Positions 55,001-63,673 of a stretch of 64,000 bases of DNA are shown piece after piece. Made by a program: the position numbers and the translations under genes. The notes beneath the pieces are model-generated. The model did not search any database. It was not told where the DNA came from and saw only the letters and a list, made by a program, of their open reading frames with translations. The DNA is from Enterovirga rhinocerotis (GTDB taxonomy: Bacteria; Pseudomonadota; Alphaproteobacteria; Rhizobiales; Beijerinckiaceae). The stretch is from contig NZ_SNZR01000017.1 of assembly GCF_004363955.1 (NCBI RefSeq), positions 181,879-245,878 of the forward strand, written 5' to 3'. Position 1 is the first letter of the stretch. The number at the start of each line of letters is the position of its first letter.

Positions 55001-55542
55001 TCGCCCTCCAGGGCGAGCCTGCCCTCCGGCGGATCGTGTCCCAGACCCAGCAATCCGCCACCTCGGCCAACGACGAGCGCGGCGGAACGGCGTCCCGTTC
55101 GCAGGCGGTCGACCAGATCGCCTTCAACCGCCTGACCACCGCCTTCCGGCGGCAGGGCGCGCGGATGGATTACTCGGACGCGGTGATCTACGGCCCGCAG
55201 GTCGGCTTCAACCTCTCCGGCTTCGTCGACCATGCGCGGGATCGGCTCGACATCACCGGCACCTTCGTGCCGGCCTACATGCTCAACAACGCCTTCAGCC
55301 AGATCCCGGTCGTCGGTCTCATCCTGGGAGGCGGCCGGAACGAGGGGCTGATCGCGGTCGAATTCCGTGTCGCCGGCGCGCTGACCAATCCCAGCGTCAC
55401 CGTCAATCCGCTATCCGCCGTCGCGCCCGGAATCCTGCGCAAGCTCTTCGGCTGGATGCAGACCGAGGGCCAGCCCGACGCCTCGGCCCCCTCCCCGGCG
55501 GCCAACGCCGTCCAGCCTCCCCGCCGTCGAAGCGCCCGCTGA
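52021..55542 (+). CDS. AsmA/YhdP-like envelope protein (DUF3971-type)
   Basis: A 1173-residue protein with a basic cytoplasmic N-terminus, a single membrane helix (about residues 35-57) and a very long periplasmic region. ELYGGKPALRAGGLEIRNP and LVGHVSPREIELRDVHLRG match the start of the YhdP/DUF3971 group, and the C-terminal LTNPSVTVNPLSAVAPGILRKLFGWM is a hallmark of AsmA-like proteins. Relatives form bridge-like lipid conduits between membranes, so a role in phospholipid transport or outer membrane integrity is likely. Confidence 0.87.
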   Translation: MRIKAKLPRRDARSGPKRRRAGLRAVQGCAYVLAGLLVIVAVAAGGFYLRLAASPLNLADYKGRLEEALTSRLGAGWRVTVDETVLELYGGKPALRAGGLEIRNPVGITVVRTPWALVSLNPLSLLVGHVSPREIELRDVHLRGVIAKDGTLSFSSALDGPAIAAPPLPEGTPSTGSASPEAAAPDVAVPPTPASGEAQAPSVVSTAVASLIRPLVESSGLIGALDRARLVDANLSLLGYDGRERVAFRRVNAVFEQVEGGDRRFDLELQGVRGDWHVHGTVGGRRGHPTSIEAEGVPLADIMLLAGLSKVPVASDVKISASLATAFGRGRLDHLSGRLHSSAGTIARKGSAPIRLDGASAQVQWDETSRVLAIPALTVQSEGTRVVLDGSVALAELGRWRIGLSGRDVVVAALDPQHPAFRLGSVQAEALVGEDSIRLDKLALKGEGVDMALTGSFTPNSTTEILSGRLDVKGTDALRLVRLWPDTITPDLRAYLAKRLLSGSVEQLTLSAALDAQDMKAAFSDAPMTERSVSLSFAASGIGLSVVDGLPPLRDLTVAGTTSGTHVSLKAEDGAIAMPDGRRLSFSDASYLHTTLHQPGSAATIGFRIQGGLDALASFVRSPLIAEAGLPEIDPAAVRGRLDLKASLPLIPGTIPPLSDLAIDVTGNLSDVVVDKLPGKERLEAGAFTVSREAGLLTIKGDGRLSGVPTAFDLRLPRTGTGELLVSATLDEAARGRRGLPVAPVLTGPVAVKVAVPLGAKGVPRVEADLARAGIDGLLPGWQKAPGRPGRVSFTKTETGGVTELRDLQVESGSVQIRGLLGLGQTGAVERADITSLRLSPGDDMKAQLERSGGVYRLVVRGNNIDARPFLKWINAAPAKGAAARESQDIELDLSSTILSGFNDEAMTNVSAKGSVRDGDLRALQFAGRFRSAAVEAQLAKRDAGAPILALRSGDAGATLRFLDLYRRMTSGRLTVDARTGDGVQEGRITIDEFALQGEPALRRIVSQTQQSATSANDERGGTASRSQAVDQIAFNRLTTAFRRQGARMDYSDAVIYGPQVGFNLSGFVDHARDRLDITGTFVPAYMLNNAFSQIPVVGLILGGGRNEGLIAVEFRVAGALTNPSVTVNPLSAVAPGILRKLFGWMQTEGQPDASAPSPAANAVQPPRRRSAR

Positions 55543-55566
55543 CGAGCGCCGCCGGAAGCGGCCGGC

Positions 55567-56823
55567 TCACACCGCGCGCAGGAGGACGTGCCGCTTCTTG
55601 CCGAAGGAGAGCACGACAGTGCCGTCGGGCGTGAGATCACCCTCGCCGATCACCCGCTTCTCGTCCGCGACCTTGGTGCCGTTGACCGCGATGGCGCCGC
55701 CCGCGATGGCGCGGCGCGCCTCGCCGTTGCTGCCGACGAGGCCCGCCTTGACCAGCGCCGGGCCGATGGCGATCCCGGCGACGAGGTCGGCGCGCGGGCA
55801 GTCGACCGAGGGCAGCGTGTCGGCGGCCTGGCCCTGCTCGAAGGTCCTGGTCGCCGTCTCGCTCGCCTGCGCGGCGGCCTCGGCGCCGTGCAGGAGCGCG
55901 GTCGCGGCGGTGGCGAGGACCTTCTTCGCCTCGTTGATCTCCTGACCCTCGAGGGCCTCGAGCCGTGCGATCTCGTCCATCGGCAGCGTCGTGAAGAGCC
56001 GCAGGAAGCGGCCGACATCGGCATCCTCGGCGTTCCGCCAGTACTGCCAGTAATCGTAGGGGCTGAGATGGCCGGGATCGAGCCAGACGGCGCCGGCGGC
56101 CGTCTTGCCCATCTTGGCCCCGGAGGAGGTGGTCAGGAGCGGGGCCGTCAGCCCGTAGAGCTGCGCGGTGCCCATGCGGCGGCCGAGATCGATGCCGTTG
56201 ACGATGTTGCCCCATTGATCGGAGCCGCCCATCTGCATGCGCACGCCGTAGCGGCGGTTCAGCTCCACGAAATCGTAGGACTGGAGCAGCATGTAGTTGA
56301 ACTCGATGAAGCTGAGCTCGTAATCCCGCTCGAGCCGCATCCGCACCGAATCCATCGACATCATGCGGTTGACCGAGAAGTGGCGGCCGACGTCGCGCAG
56401 GAAGTCGATGTAGTTGAGCGCGAGCAGCCACTCGGCATTGTCCGACATCAGCGCGTCGTGACCGCTCTCGCCGAAGCGCAGGAAGCGGCTGAACACCTTC
56501 CCGATGCCCGCCTTGTTGGCGTCGATCTGCTCCGGCGTCAGGATCTGGCGCGTCGCGTCGCGACCCGAGGGATCACCGACCCGCGTCGTGCCCCCGCCCA
56601 TCAGGACGATCGGCCGGCCGGCCCCCGTCTGCTGCAGCCAGTGCAGCATCATGATCGACAGGAGGTGGCCGACATGGAGCGAGGGAGCCGTGCAGTCGTA
56701 GCCGACATAGGTCGTGAGGCCGCCGGACATCGCGAGCGCGTCGATGCCGTCGGCATCCGACGTCTGGTGGATGAAGCCGCGCTCGGTGAGGACGCGCAGG
56801 AAATCTGAGGTCGGGGCTGACAT
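55567..56823 (-). CDS. tyrS: Tyrosyl-tRNA synthetase
   Basis: Class I aminoacyl-tRNA synthetase, 418 residues, charging tRNA-Tyr. HIGH-type motif [18 protein letters not shown], tyrosine-pocket [12 protein letters not shown] and [25 protein letters not shown]-type loop [17 protein letters not shown], and a C-terminal S4 RNA-binding domain ([20 protein letters not shown]). ATG 56823 is the normal start; the frame runs upstream as overlap with anmK. Confidence 0.97.
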   Translation of the reverse strand: MSAPTSDFLRVLTERGFIHQTSDADGIDALAMSGGLTTYVGYDCTAPSLHVGHLLSIMMLHWLQQTGAGRPIVLMGGGTTRVGDPSGRDATRQILTPEQIDANKAGIGKVFSRFLRFGESGHDALMSDNAEWLLALNYIDFLRDVGRHFSVNRMMSMDSVRMRLERDYELSFIEFNYMLLQSYDFVELNRRYGVRMQMGGSDQWGNIVNGIDLGRRMGTAQLYGLTAPLLTTSSGAKMGKTAAGAVWLDPGHLSPYDYWQYWRNAEDADVGRFLRLFTTLPMDEIARLEALEGQEINEAKKVLATAATALLHGAEAAAQASETATRTFEQGQAADTLPSVDCPRADLVAGIAIGPALVKAGLVGSNGEARRAIAGGAIAVNGTKVADEKRVIGEGDLTPDGTVVLSFGKKRHVLLRAV

Positions 56824-56901
56824 GAGCTTCGTTTCGCGTTCGGAGCGGTGCCTGTAACAGCTTCCTGCGGCAAATCCAGGATTCGGCGGAGATTCGGGGC
56901 G

Positions 56902-58032
56902 ATGGGACTTGCGATCGGCCTGATGAGCGGGACCTCGATGGACGGCATCGACGTCGCGCTGATCGAGACGGACGGAACCAGCCTGCGCGTCCGGAGCGGC
57001 GGCAACGGCCATGTCGAGCCGCTGGGACCGACGGGCTACCGGCCCTATTCGGAGGCGGAGCGCGCGCTGCTGCGCCAGGCGCTCGCCGATGCCGAGGCCA
57101 TCACCGAACGCGCCGAGCGTCCGGGCTGCCTCGGCGAGGCGGAAGCGCTGATCACGCGGGCCCATGCCGAGGCGGTCGAGGCCTTCCTCGCGGCCGAAGG
57201 TCTCGACGCCGACGCGATCGAGGTGGTCGGCTTCCATGGCCAGACCGTGCTGCACCGTCCCGCCGAGGGCATCACCGTGCAGATCGGCGACGGGCAGGCG
57301 CTGGCCTCGCGTCTCGGAATCCCGGTCGTCTACGATCTCCGCGCGGCCGATGTCGCGGCGGGCGGCCAGGGTGCGCCCCTCGTTCCCGTCTTCCACCGCG
57401 CCCTGGCGGAAGCGTCGGGCTTCGAGGCGCCGCTCGCCATCCTCAATATCGGCGGGGTCGCGAACGTCACGCTGATCGGCGACGAGGGGCGGCTTCTCGC
57501 CTTCGACACCGGCCCCGGCAACGCGCTGATCGACGACTGGATGCGGGACCGCACCGGCCGCGCGCTCGACGATGGCGGCCGGACCGCGGCGCGAGGCCGG
57601 CCGGACGGGGCGCTTCTCGCCTGGCTCCTGATGCATCCCTTCTTCGTGCAGAAGCCGCCGAAATCGCTCGACCGGAACTGGTTCTCGCACAGGCTCGCCG
57701 GCCAGCTCTCGACCGAAGACGGCGCCGCGACCCTCACCGCCTTCACGGCGCAGGCGACGGCCCGCGCCGTCGACCATGCCCGCGAAACGCCGACGCGCTG
57801 GATCGTCGCCGGTGGCGGCGCCCGCAACGGCGAATTGATGCGGCTGCTCAAGCATCATCTGCGCGTCGAGATCGCGACCGCCGACGCCGTCGGCTGGTCA
57901 TCCGCCTTCCTCGAAGCCCAGGCCTTCGCCTATCTCGCGGTGCTCGCGCTCGCGGGAGAGCCGATCACCTTCCCGACGACGACCGGCGTCGAGCGCCCCA
58001 TGACGGGCGGCGTCTTGGCCCGGCCGGGATAG
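56902..58032 (+). CDS. anmK: Anhydro-N-acetylmuramic acid kinase
   Basis: Peptidoglycan recycling enzyme, 376 residues, that opens and phosphorylates anhydro-MurNAc. [64 protein letters not shown] and [16 protein letters not shown] are all diagnostic. It is divergent from tyrS, an arrangement common in Rhizobiales. ATG 56902 gives [10 protein letters not shown]. Confidence 0.96.
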   Translation: MGLAIGLMSGTSMDGIDVALIETDGTSLRVRSGGNGHVEPLGPTGYRPYSEAERALLRQALADAEAITERAERPGCLGEAEALITRAHAEAVEAFLAAEGLDADAIEVVGFHGQTVLHRPAEGITVQIGDGQALASRLGIPVVYDLRAADVAAGGQGAPLVPVFHRALAEASGFEAPLAILNIGGVANVTLIGDEGRLLAFDTGPGNALIDDWMRDRTGRALDDGGRTAARGRPDGALLAWLLMHPFFVQKPPKSLDRNWFSHRLAGQLSTEDGAATLTAFTAQATARAVDHARETPTRWIVAGGGARNGELMRLLKHHLRVEIATADAVGWSSAFLEAQAFAYLAVLALAGEPITFPTTTGVERPMTGGVLARPG

Positions 58033-58580
58033 ACGGTCGCGCCCGGCGCAGAGCAAGCGGCAAGACTCGACGGCGTCACGGACTGGCGCTCTCTTTAGCG
58101 CCCGATCACCCCGCCGGTCCTCCTTACGGAGGAGCCGGCTCGGCTGCACAATGACAGTCAAACTCGACTGATCCCAGCAGCCCCTTCTCAAGCCGATACG
58201 CTGAAGAGAGAGACTTGATGGTCGATAGCCGACAAGATCGTTGTCGGATGATCAACATCCCGATATCAGAACGAACGATCGACTTCGCATTTGTCACCGC
58301 CCTTCAGGAACCGGCGCGATCCGCTGCAACCGGAGGCGACGAGACGGCTATCGCCATCCGCAAACACATCTTTCCGATGCGGCAATACTCACAATGAGAC
58401 AATATTTATCAAATCCGGCAAGGCATCATTATGTCTGGTTTCTACCAACTACAACCTGCACTTTTACGCATTAACCGGGCCTTAGCAATTGAGATGACAG
58501 CCTCACTGTCGATGCGCTTATTGTGCATTTGATCTTCGAACGACTGCACAACGGCGCCACAATCGATAGTGGAGGAAGAA
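58033..58580. other. AT-richer intergenic region before RTX gene
   Basis: This 548-base gap is the longest without a convincing gene. Just after anmK it has two hairpins, GGCGCT/AGCGCC (58085-58102) and a GCCGG...CCGGC stem around TTAC (58113-58139), which may end transcription. From about 58200 the base composition falls sharply towards AT, especially 58380-58520. Short open frames there (for example 58215-58397) lack recognisable features. The region must hold the RTX gene promoter, but I could not fix its boxes. Confidence 0.6.
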
Positions 58581-60296
58581 ATGGCGGTCGCGAATGTCGT
58601 TACACCGAATGGGTTCGACCTGCAGAACCTATGGGTCAACAATCTCCGGGGAGCCGAAAATCTGAAGCTCGGCGTCGAGCTCAGCCGCAGCGGCAGCCCG
58701 GGCCTGGGGCAGACCCAGACCATCGTGTATCGTGACCTGTCCTTCGTGAAGGACGGCCTCACCTATGTCTATTCGGGCGAGTGGGAGGTCCGATACGACC
58801 GAGGGCTGCTCATCGGGTCGGTCGGCGTGTCCGGTCACTACGACAGTATCAAGGTCAGTTCCGGCAGCACCCAGCTCGCGAATTACCGGGGCGAGGAATT
58901 CGAGGTCGACTTCGGCACCCGAGGCAACATCCCCCTCGTCGACCTTCTCCTGAACGTGCTCTCGCTTCTGATCAATCCGCAAGGCCCGACCGGCGGATCC
59001 TACGCCAATCTGAACACGGACCGCACCCCCAACCTCAGCGAACTCGCCTTCGCCAAGGCCGACGTGATCCGCGGAAGCGTCAATGCCGATACCCTCAGGG
59101 GCGGCAACGGCGACGACCGCATCTTCGGCGGCGACGGCGACGACACGCTCTATGGCGGCGGCGGCAACGACCGGCTCGACGGCGGCAGCGGCATCGACAC
59201 GATGAGGGGCGGGGCCGGCAACGACATCTACATCGTCGACTCGGCCTCCGACATCGTCATCGAGGCCGCCGGCGAGGGAACCGACACGGTCCTGTCGGTC
59301 GGCAGCTACACCCTCGCGGCCGGCCAGCACATCGAGCGGCTCCAGGCTCTCGACGCCCGCGGCACGGCGGAACTCCGCCTGACGGGGAACGAGTTCGCGA
59401 ACACCCTTCGCGGCAACGACGGCGCCAACGTCCTCGACGGAGGCGGCGGGGCCGACGTGATGTGGGGCTATGGCGGCGACGACGGCTATCGGGTCGACAA
59501 TGTCAGGGATCGCGTCCTCGAATCGGTCGGCGGCGGCTACGACACGGTCTGGACGACCGTGAGCTACGTCTTGGAAGCGCGACAGGAGATCGAAAAGGTC
59601 GTGATCTCGCCTTCGACGGGCACCCAGGCTCTGAACCTTCGCGGCAACGAGTTCGTCAACGAACTCGTCGGCAACGAGGGCAACAACCTGCTCGACGGCC
59701 GCGGCGGCAAAGACATCCTGTTCGGGATGGGCGGCGACGACCGGCTGGTCGTGCACGAGACCGGCACCAAGGTCGATGGCGGGACCGGCACGGATACGGT
59801 GATCGTCAGAGGAAACAGCGACATCGTCTTCCGGACGGGCGACGTCATCAACGTCGAGCGCTACCTCATCGAGCAGAACGCGACGGTCGACTTCTCGCTG
59901 CTCGCACAGACGCCGGGCGAAATCTCGGCGCGAAGCGCGCCGGGGCAGGAGGTGACGATCATCGGATCGCGGTCGGCCGACCGGATCATGATGTCCGACG
60001 GCGACATCGACGTCACGGGAGGGAGAGGCAACGACGTCTACTATGCCTCGACAGGCCGGACCACGCTCCATTTCGAATCGGCGGGCTTCGGCCGCGACAC
60101 GCTTCATAATGGCGGACGTGGCGAGCTTGTGCTCGACTTCTCCGGCGTGGCCGACAGCATGGACGATCTGACCTTCACCGTCAGCGGCCGGGATGTCCTC
60201 ATCACGGCGGCGGGAGGCGGGTCGGGAGATTCGCTCCTCGTGAAGGGCATGACGCTCGCCCAACTGACCGCCCATGCGGAGTTCACCTTCGTCTGA
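58581..60296 (+). CDS. RTX-type calcium-binding protein (likely secreted)
   Basis: A 571-residue acidic protein without a Sec signal. The N-terminal 160 residues do not match a family I know. From about residue 166 it has glycine/aspartate nonapeptide repeats (GGNGDDRIFGGDGDDTLYGG, then GGAGNDIYIVDSASD), with further blocks near 278-310, 361-392 and 480. In this class the repeats bind Ca2+ and fold outside the cell after type I secretion through a C-terminal signal; none of the secretion genes are nearby. GGAGGAAG precedes ATG 58581. It may be an adhesin- or matrix-like protein. Confidence 0.88.
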   Translation: MAVANVVTPNGFDLQNLWVNNLRGAENLKLGVELSRSGSPGLGQTQTIVYRDLSFVKDGLTYVYSGEWEVRYDRGLLIGSVGVSGHYDSIKVSSGSTQLANYRGEEFEVDFGTRGNIPLVDLLLNVLSLLINPQGPTGGSYANLNTDRTPNLSELAFAKADVIRGSVNADTLRGGNGDDRIFGGDGDDTLYGGGGNDRLDGGSGIDTMRGGAGNDIYIVDSASDIVIEAAGEGTDTVLSVGSYTLAAGQHIERLQALDARGTAELRLTGNEFANTLRGNDGANVLDGGGGADVMWGYGGDDGYRVDNVRDRVLESVGGGYDTVWTTVSYVLEARQEIEKVVISPSTGTQALNLRGNEFVNELVGNEGNNLLDGRGGKDILFGMGGDDRLVVHETGTKVDGGTGTDTVIVRGNSDIVFRTGDVINVERYLIEQNATVDFSLLAQTPGEISARSAPGQEVTIIGSRSADRIMMSDGDIDVTGGRGNDVYYASTGRTTLHFESAGFGRDTLHNGGRGELVLDFSGVADSMDDLTFTVSGRDVLITAAGGGSGDSLLVKGMTLAQLTAHAEFTFV

Positions 60297-60317
60297 TCCG
60301 CCGCATCGACACACGGC

Positions 60318-60345
60318 CCCGCCGCCCATTCCCCCGGGCGGCGGG
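60318..60345 (+). terminator. Strong GC hairpin after RTX gene
   Basis: CCCGCCGCCC (60318-60327) pairs perfectly with GGGCGGCGGG (60336-60345), starting 21 bases after the RTX stop codon. There is no T-run, so it may act as a weak terminator or an mRNA 3' stabiliser. Confidence 0.45.
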
Positions 60346-60514
60346 AACCCCTCCCCAGCGGCACCACGTCCGCTCGGCTCATCCATTATTAAGGCACGGA
60401 TAATGAAACACGGGGGAATCCGAACATTCGTTAGACCGTCCCGCGTTTCAGGCGTTACCTCTGTTCGGGCGCTTGAGACGCATCCAAGCGCCCGGGCACT
60501 GGCGAGCAGCTCAA

Positions 60515-62725
60515 TTGTCGAAGTCCTATCCTCTGCCGCATGACGAACAGGATCGGCTGAACGCGCTGGAGGAGTATCGTCTTGTCGACACGCGACCGGA
60601 CGAAGAATTCGACCGCCTGGCCCGCTTGGCCTCCAGTCTGTTCGACGTTCCGATCGTGCTGGTGTCGCTGATCGAGCGGAGCCGGCAGTTCTTCAAGTCG
60701 CATATCGGGCTCGATCTCTGCGAGACGAGCCGCGAGATTTCGTTCTGCGCGCACGCGATCATGCAGGACGATGTCCTCGTGATCCCGGACGCCGCCAAGG
60801 ACCCCCGGTTCGCCGCCAATCCGCTGGTGCTCGGGCCGCCCTTCATCCGCTTCTATGCCGGCAAGCCGCTGGTCGCTCCGGGCGGCGGGAAGATCGGCAC
60901 GGTCTGCCTGATCGACAGCAAGCCACGCTCGACCTTCTCCGAGGAGGACCGGAGGAATCTCGGCGATGTCGCCGCTCTCGTCATGGACCGGATGGAAATG
61001 CGCCGGCTCGATCATGTGCGCTCGACGAGCCAGGTCCGCTTCGAGAACATCGCCGCCACCTCGCCCGACGCGATCATCTGCTCGAACGCGGAAGGCGACG
61101 TGACGTTCTGGAACCGCTCCGCCGAGCGCCTCTTCGGCTATTCGGCCGAGGAGATGCTCGAGAATTCCGGCGAGATCATCGTTCCCGAGAGCTGGCGCCA
61201 GATCTACGAATCCGAACTCGAACGGCTCCGCCAGGGCGAGAAGATGGAACTCGCGGACCGCACGGTCGAGTTATCGGGCCTGCGCAAGGACGGCAGCGAG
61301 TTTCCGGCCGAGTTCTCGCTATCGACCTGGAAGGAAGGCAACACATGGAGCGTCGGGGCGATCGTCCGCGACGTCACGGAGCGCCGGCACAACGAAGAGC
61401 GGCTCTACCGGCTGGCCTCGCTCGACGCCTTGACCGACCTGCCCAATCGGGGCGCCTGGCGCGAATGCCTGAAGGAAGCGTTGGGCGCGGCGAAGCCGCT
61501 GACGGTCTTCTCGCTCGATCTCGACGGCTTCAAGGACATCAACGACACGCTCGGGCATTCGGCGGGCGATACCGTTCTGAAGGAGGTGGCGCTCCGCCTG
61601 AAAGCGGCCTGCCACGACGCGATCAAGGTCGCACGGCTCGGCGGCGACGAGTTCGTCGTCCTTTTCGATGGCAACGACGCGCGCCGGGCCGAAGCCATGG
61701 CGGAGATGCTGATCGCGTCGATCTCCGCGCCCTACGAGTTCTCCGGGAAGCGGATCGACGTCGGCGTCAGCATCGGCATCGCTCTGGCACCCCAGCACAG
61801 CCGCAATCCGGAGGAGCTGCTGGGCGCCGCCGACCTCGCGCTCTATCGGAGCAAGGCCGCCGGAAAGGGCAGCTTCGAGATCTTCGCCCCGGCCCTGAGA
61901 GAGGTGGCCGTCGCCCGGCGCGCCTTCGAGAAGGAGTTGAAACACGCCTTCGAGAACGGCGAGTTCGAGCTGTTCTACCAGCCTCAGATCGCGACCGCCG
62001 ACCGGCGGCTCACGGGCGCGGAAGCGCTCCTGCGCTGGAACCATCCCGCCAGGGGGCTGCTGACCCCCGCCTCGTTCATCGACGTCCTGGAGCGCAAGCC
62101 CTCCGCGGCCGAGGTCGGTGACTGGATCCTGCAGGCGGCCTGCCGGCAGGCTGCCGAATGGCGCGCGCTCGCCCCCGATTTCCGGATCGCCGTGAACCTC
62201 TTCGAGGCGCAGTTCCGTTCCGAACACCTGCCGCTGGCGGTCGCGAAGGCGCTCTCCCTCTCCGGCCTACCGGCGCGTGCCCTCGAGCTCGAGATCGTCG
62301 AGAACATCTTCCTTCGGAACGACCGTGCGACCGAGCGCCTCTTCCGCGACCTGCGCGACCTCGGGGTCGGGCTCGCACTCGACGATTACGGAACCGGCTT
62401 CGCGTCGCTGAGCCTGCTGAAGCGCTATCCCTTCTCGCGCCTGAAGATCGACCGCACCTTCGTGCGGGACGTCCACGTGAATTCCGAGGACGCAGCGATC
62501 GTGAAGGCGATCCTCTATCTCGGGGACAGCTTCGGGATGGATGTGATCGCGGAGGGCGTGGAAACCGAGGCGCAGCTCGATTTTCTCAAGACGAACGGAT
62601 GTCCGGAGGCACAGGGATATCTGTTCGGCAGGCCCATGCCGGCTCACGCCTTTCGGCGGTTCCTGCAGACGAAGGCAAGGCCCTGCACGCCGGCCCGGCA
62701 GCTCGCGGGCGGCGCCGGCTCGTGA
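60515..62725 (+). CDS. GAF-PAS-GGDEF-EAL cyclic-di-GMP protein
   Basis: A soluble sensor of about 736 residues controlling cyclic-di-GMP. Order: GAF (about residues 10-160, with SREISFCAHAIMQDDVLVIP), PAS (about 175-290, SPDAIICSNAEGDVTFWN), GGDEF (RLGGDEFVVLF, intact) and EAL (LTGAEALLRWNHP, then DDYGTGFASLSLLKRYPF and EGVETEAQLDF, intact). The inhibitory RxxD site before GGDEF is absent (Ile at -6, His at -9). Both synthesis and breakdown are possible. TTG 60515 is a tentative start; TTG 60473 is an alternative. Confidence 0.9.
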   Translation: MSKSYPLPHDEQDRLNALEEYRLVDTRPDEEFDRLARLASSLFDVPIVLVSLIERSRQFFKSHIGLDLCETSREISFCAHAIMQDDVLVIPDAAKDPRFAANPLVLGPPFIRFYAGKPLVAPGGGKIGTVCLIDSKPRSTFSEEDRRNLGDVAALVMDRMEMRRLDHVRSTSQVRFENIAATSPDAIICSNAEGDVTFWNRSAERLFGYSAEEMLENSGEIIVPESWRQIYESELERLRQGEKMELADRTVELSGLRKDGSEFPAEFSLSTWKEGNTWSVGAIVRDVTERRHNEERLYRLASLDALTDLPNRGAWRECLKEALGAAKPLTVFSLDLDGFKDINDTLGHSAGDTVLKEVALRLKAACHDAIKVARLGGDEFVVLFDGNDARRAEAMAEMLIASISAPYEFSGKRIDVGVSIGIALAPQHSRNPEELLGAADLALYRSKAAGKGSFEIFAPALREVAVARRAFEKELKHAFENGEFELFYQPQIATADRRLTGAEALLRWNHPARGLLTPASFIDVLERKPSAAEVGDWILQAACRQAAEWRALAPDFRIAVNLFEAQFRSEHLPLAVAKALSLSGLPARALELEIVENIFLRNDRATERLFRDLRDLGVGLALDDYGTGFASLSLLKRYPFSRLKIDRTFVRDVHVNSEDAAIVKAILYLGDSFGMDVIAEGVETEAQLDFLKTNGCPEAQGYLFGRPMPAHAFRRFLQTKARPCTPARQLAGGAGS

Positions 62726-62779
62726 ACCTCCCGCCCTGAATCGGGAGCCGAGGACGCCGCGACCCGGATCGGCCCGTTT

Positions 62780-63673
62780 CTACCTGTTGAACCGGATGGG
62801 GACGGTGAGGGGGACGGTTCCTCCTCCGATGCCGGCGGGGGGCGGGGGGACGGGGCTTGCGCGTCTCGGCAGGGAGGCGGCCTCGGCATCGAGGCGGGGA
62901 TCTCCGGAGGAGCCGATGAGGCGCGCGGACAGGACGCGTCCCGCGCGGTCGATGGTGAAGGCGACCTGGGCGGTGCCGGTCGAGGCTCCGGCGGGGGCGC
63001 GCTTGTGCCGGTTGAGATGGGCCATCAGGCTGCCGCGCCAGGTCGCGGGGGAGACGGAGGGAGCCTGGGCGGCCCCGGCGCTCGGTGCGGCGGATCGGTT
63101 GGCGCGCTCGGCCTGGGCCGTCGGCGGGGCGGTCGTCTGGCGGGCGCTGCGCTGCTGGGCCTTGGACGGGGTCTTGCGCTGGACCTTCTTGACGCGCTCG
63201 ACGGGGCGCTCGGGGCTGCGCCTCGCCGGCGGCGGAGAGAGGACCGCCGCGGCATCCGGGATCGGCGGCAGGTCCGGAATCTTGATCTCGGGCTCCGGCT
63301 CGCGCGGGGTCGGCTCCTCGAGCTCGGCGACCAGCGGCTCGGGGTCGGGCGGGGCGGGTTCGGGATCCGGCTCGGGCTTCGGCTCCTCGGTCGGCTTCTC
63401 CGGCGCTGGGCGGGGCTCGGCCGCGGCCATCTCGGGCCCGGGCGTGACGTCGGTCTCGGGCAGGTCGGGCGCGACGGCGAGGGGCGCGAGCTCGATCATG
63501 ACGGGTGCGGGCGGATCGCCCGCCGCGACCTCGTGCGGCCCCCAGTGCAAGGCCGCCCAGACGCCGCCGGCATGGACCGAGACGACGGTCGCCGCGGCGA
63601 GGCCCCAGCGCAGGGCGGCCCTCGCGGTGAGGCTCCGCTGCGGCCGGCCGTCGGGATCGCGCCAGTCGATCAT
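62780..63673 (-). CDS. tonB: TonB family energy transducer
   Basis: A 297-residue protein: short cytoplasmic end, membrane helix (about residues 20-45), a long Pro/Glu/Lys-rich periplasmic spacer (PEKPTEEPKPEPDPEP) and a C-terminal TonB domain (WRGSLMAHLNRHKRAPAGAS, then GTAQVAFTIDRAGRVLSARL). It transmits proton-motive force to outer-membrane receptors. The start overlaps the exbD stop by four bases, so exbD-tonB form an operon, presumably with exbB further right. Confidence 0.93.
   Translation of the reverse strand: MIDWRDPDGRPQRSLTARAALRWGLAAATVVSVHAGGVWAALHWGPHEVAAGDPPAPVMIELAPLAVAPDLPETDVTPGPEMAAAEPRPAPEKPTEEPKPEPDPEPAPPDPEPLVAELEEPTPREPEPEIKIPDLPPIPDAAAVLSPPPARRSPERPVERVKKVQRKTPSKAQQRSARQTTAPPTAQAERANRSAAPSAGAAQAPSVSPATWRGSLMAHLNRHKRAPAGASTGTAQVAFTIDRAGRVLSARLIGSSGDPRLDAEAASLPRRASPVPPPPAGIGGGTVPLTVPIRFNR

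Noticed and set aside
51757..55233. A 1158-codon minus-strand frame opposite the AsmA-like gene
   Set aside because: Antisense shadow with no motif or signal; the plus-strand gene has a membrane anchor and family C-terminus.
58215..58397. Short open frame in the AT-rich gap before the RTX gene
   Set aside because: Several overlapping short frames exist here, none with a recognisable feature or convincing ribosome site.
58581..60296. Reading the RTX repeats as a DNA tandem array
   Set aside because: The repetition is at the protein level (glycine/aspartate nonapeptides) within one intact gene; the DNA units are not regular.
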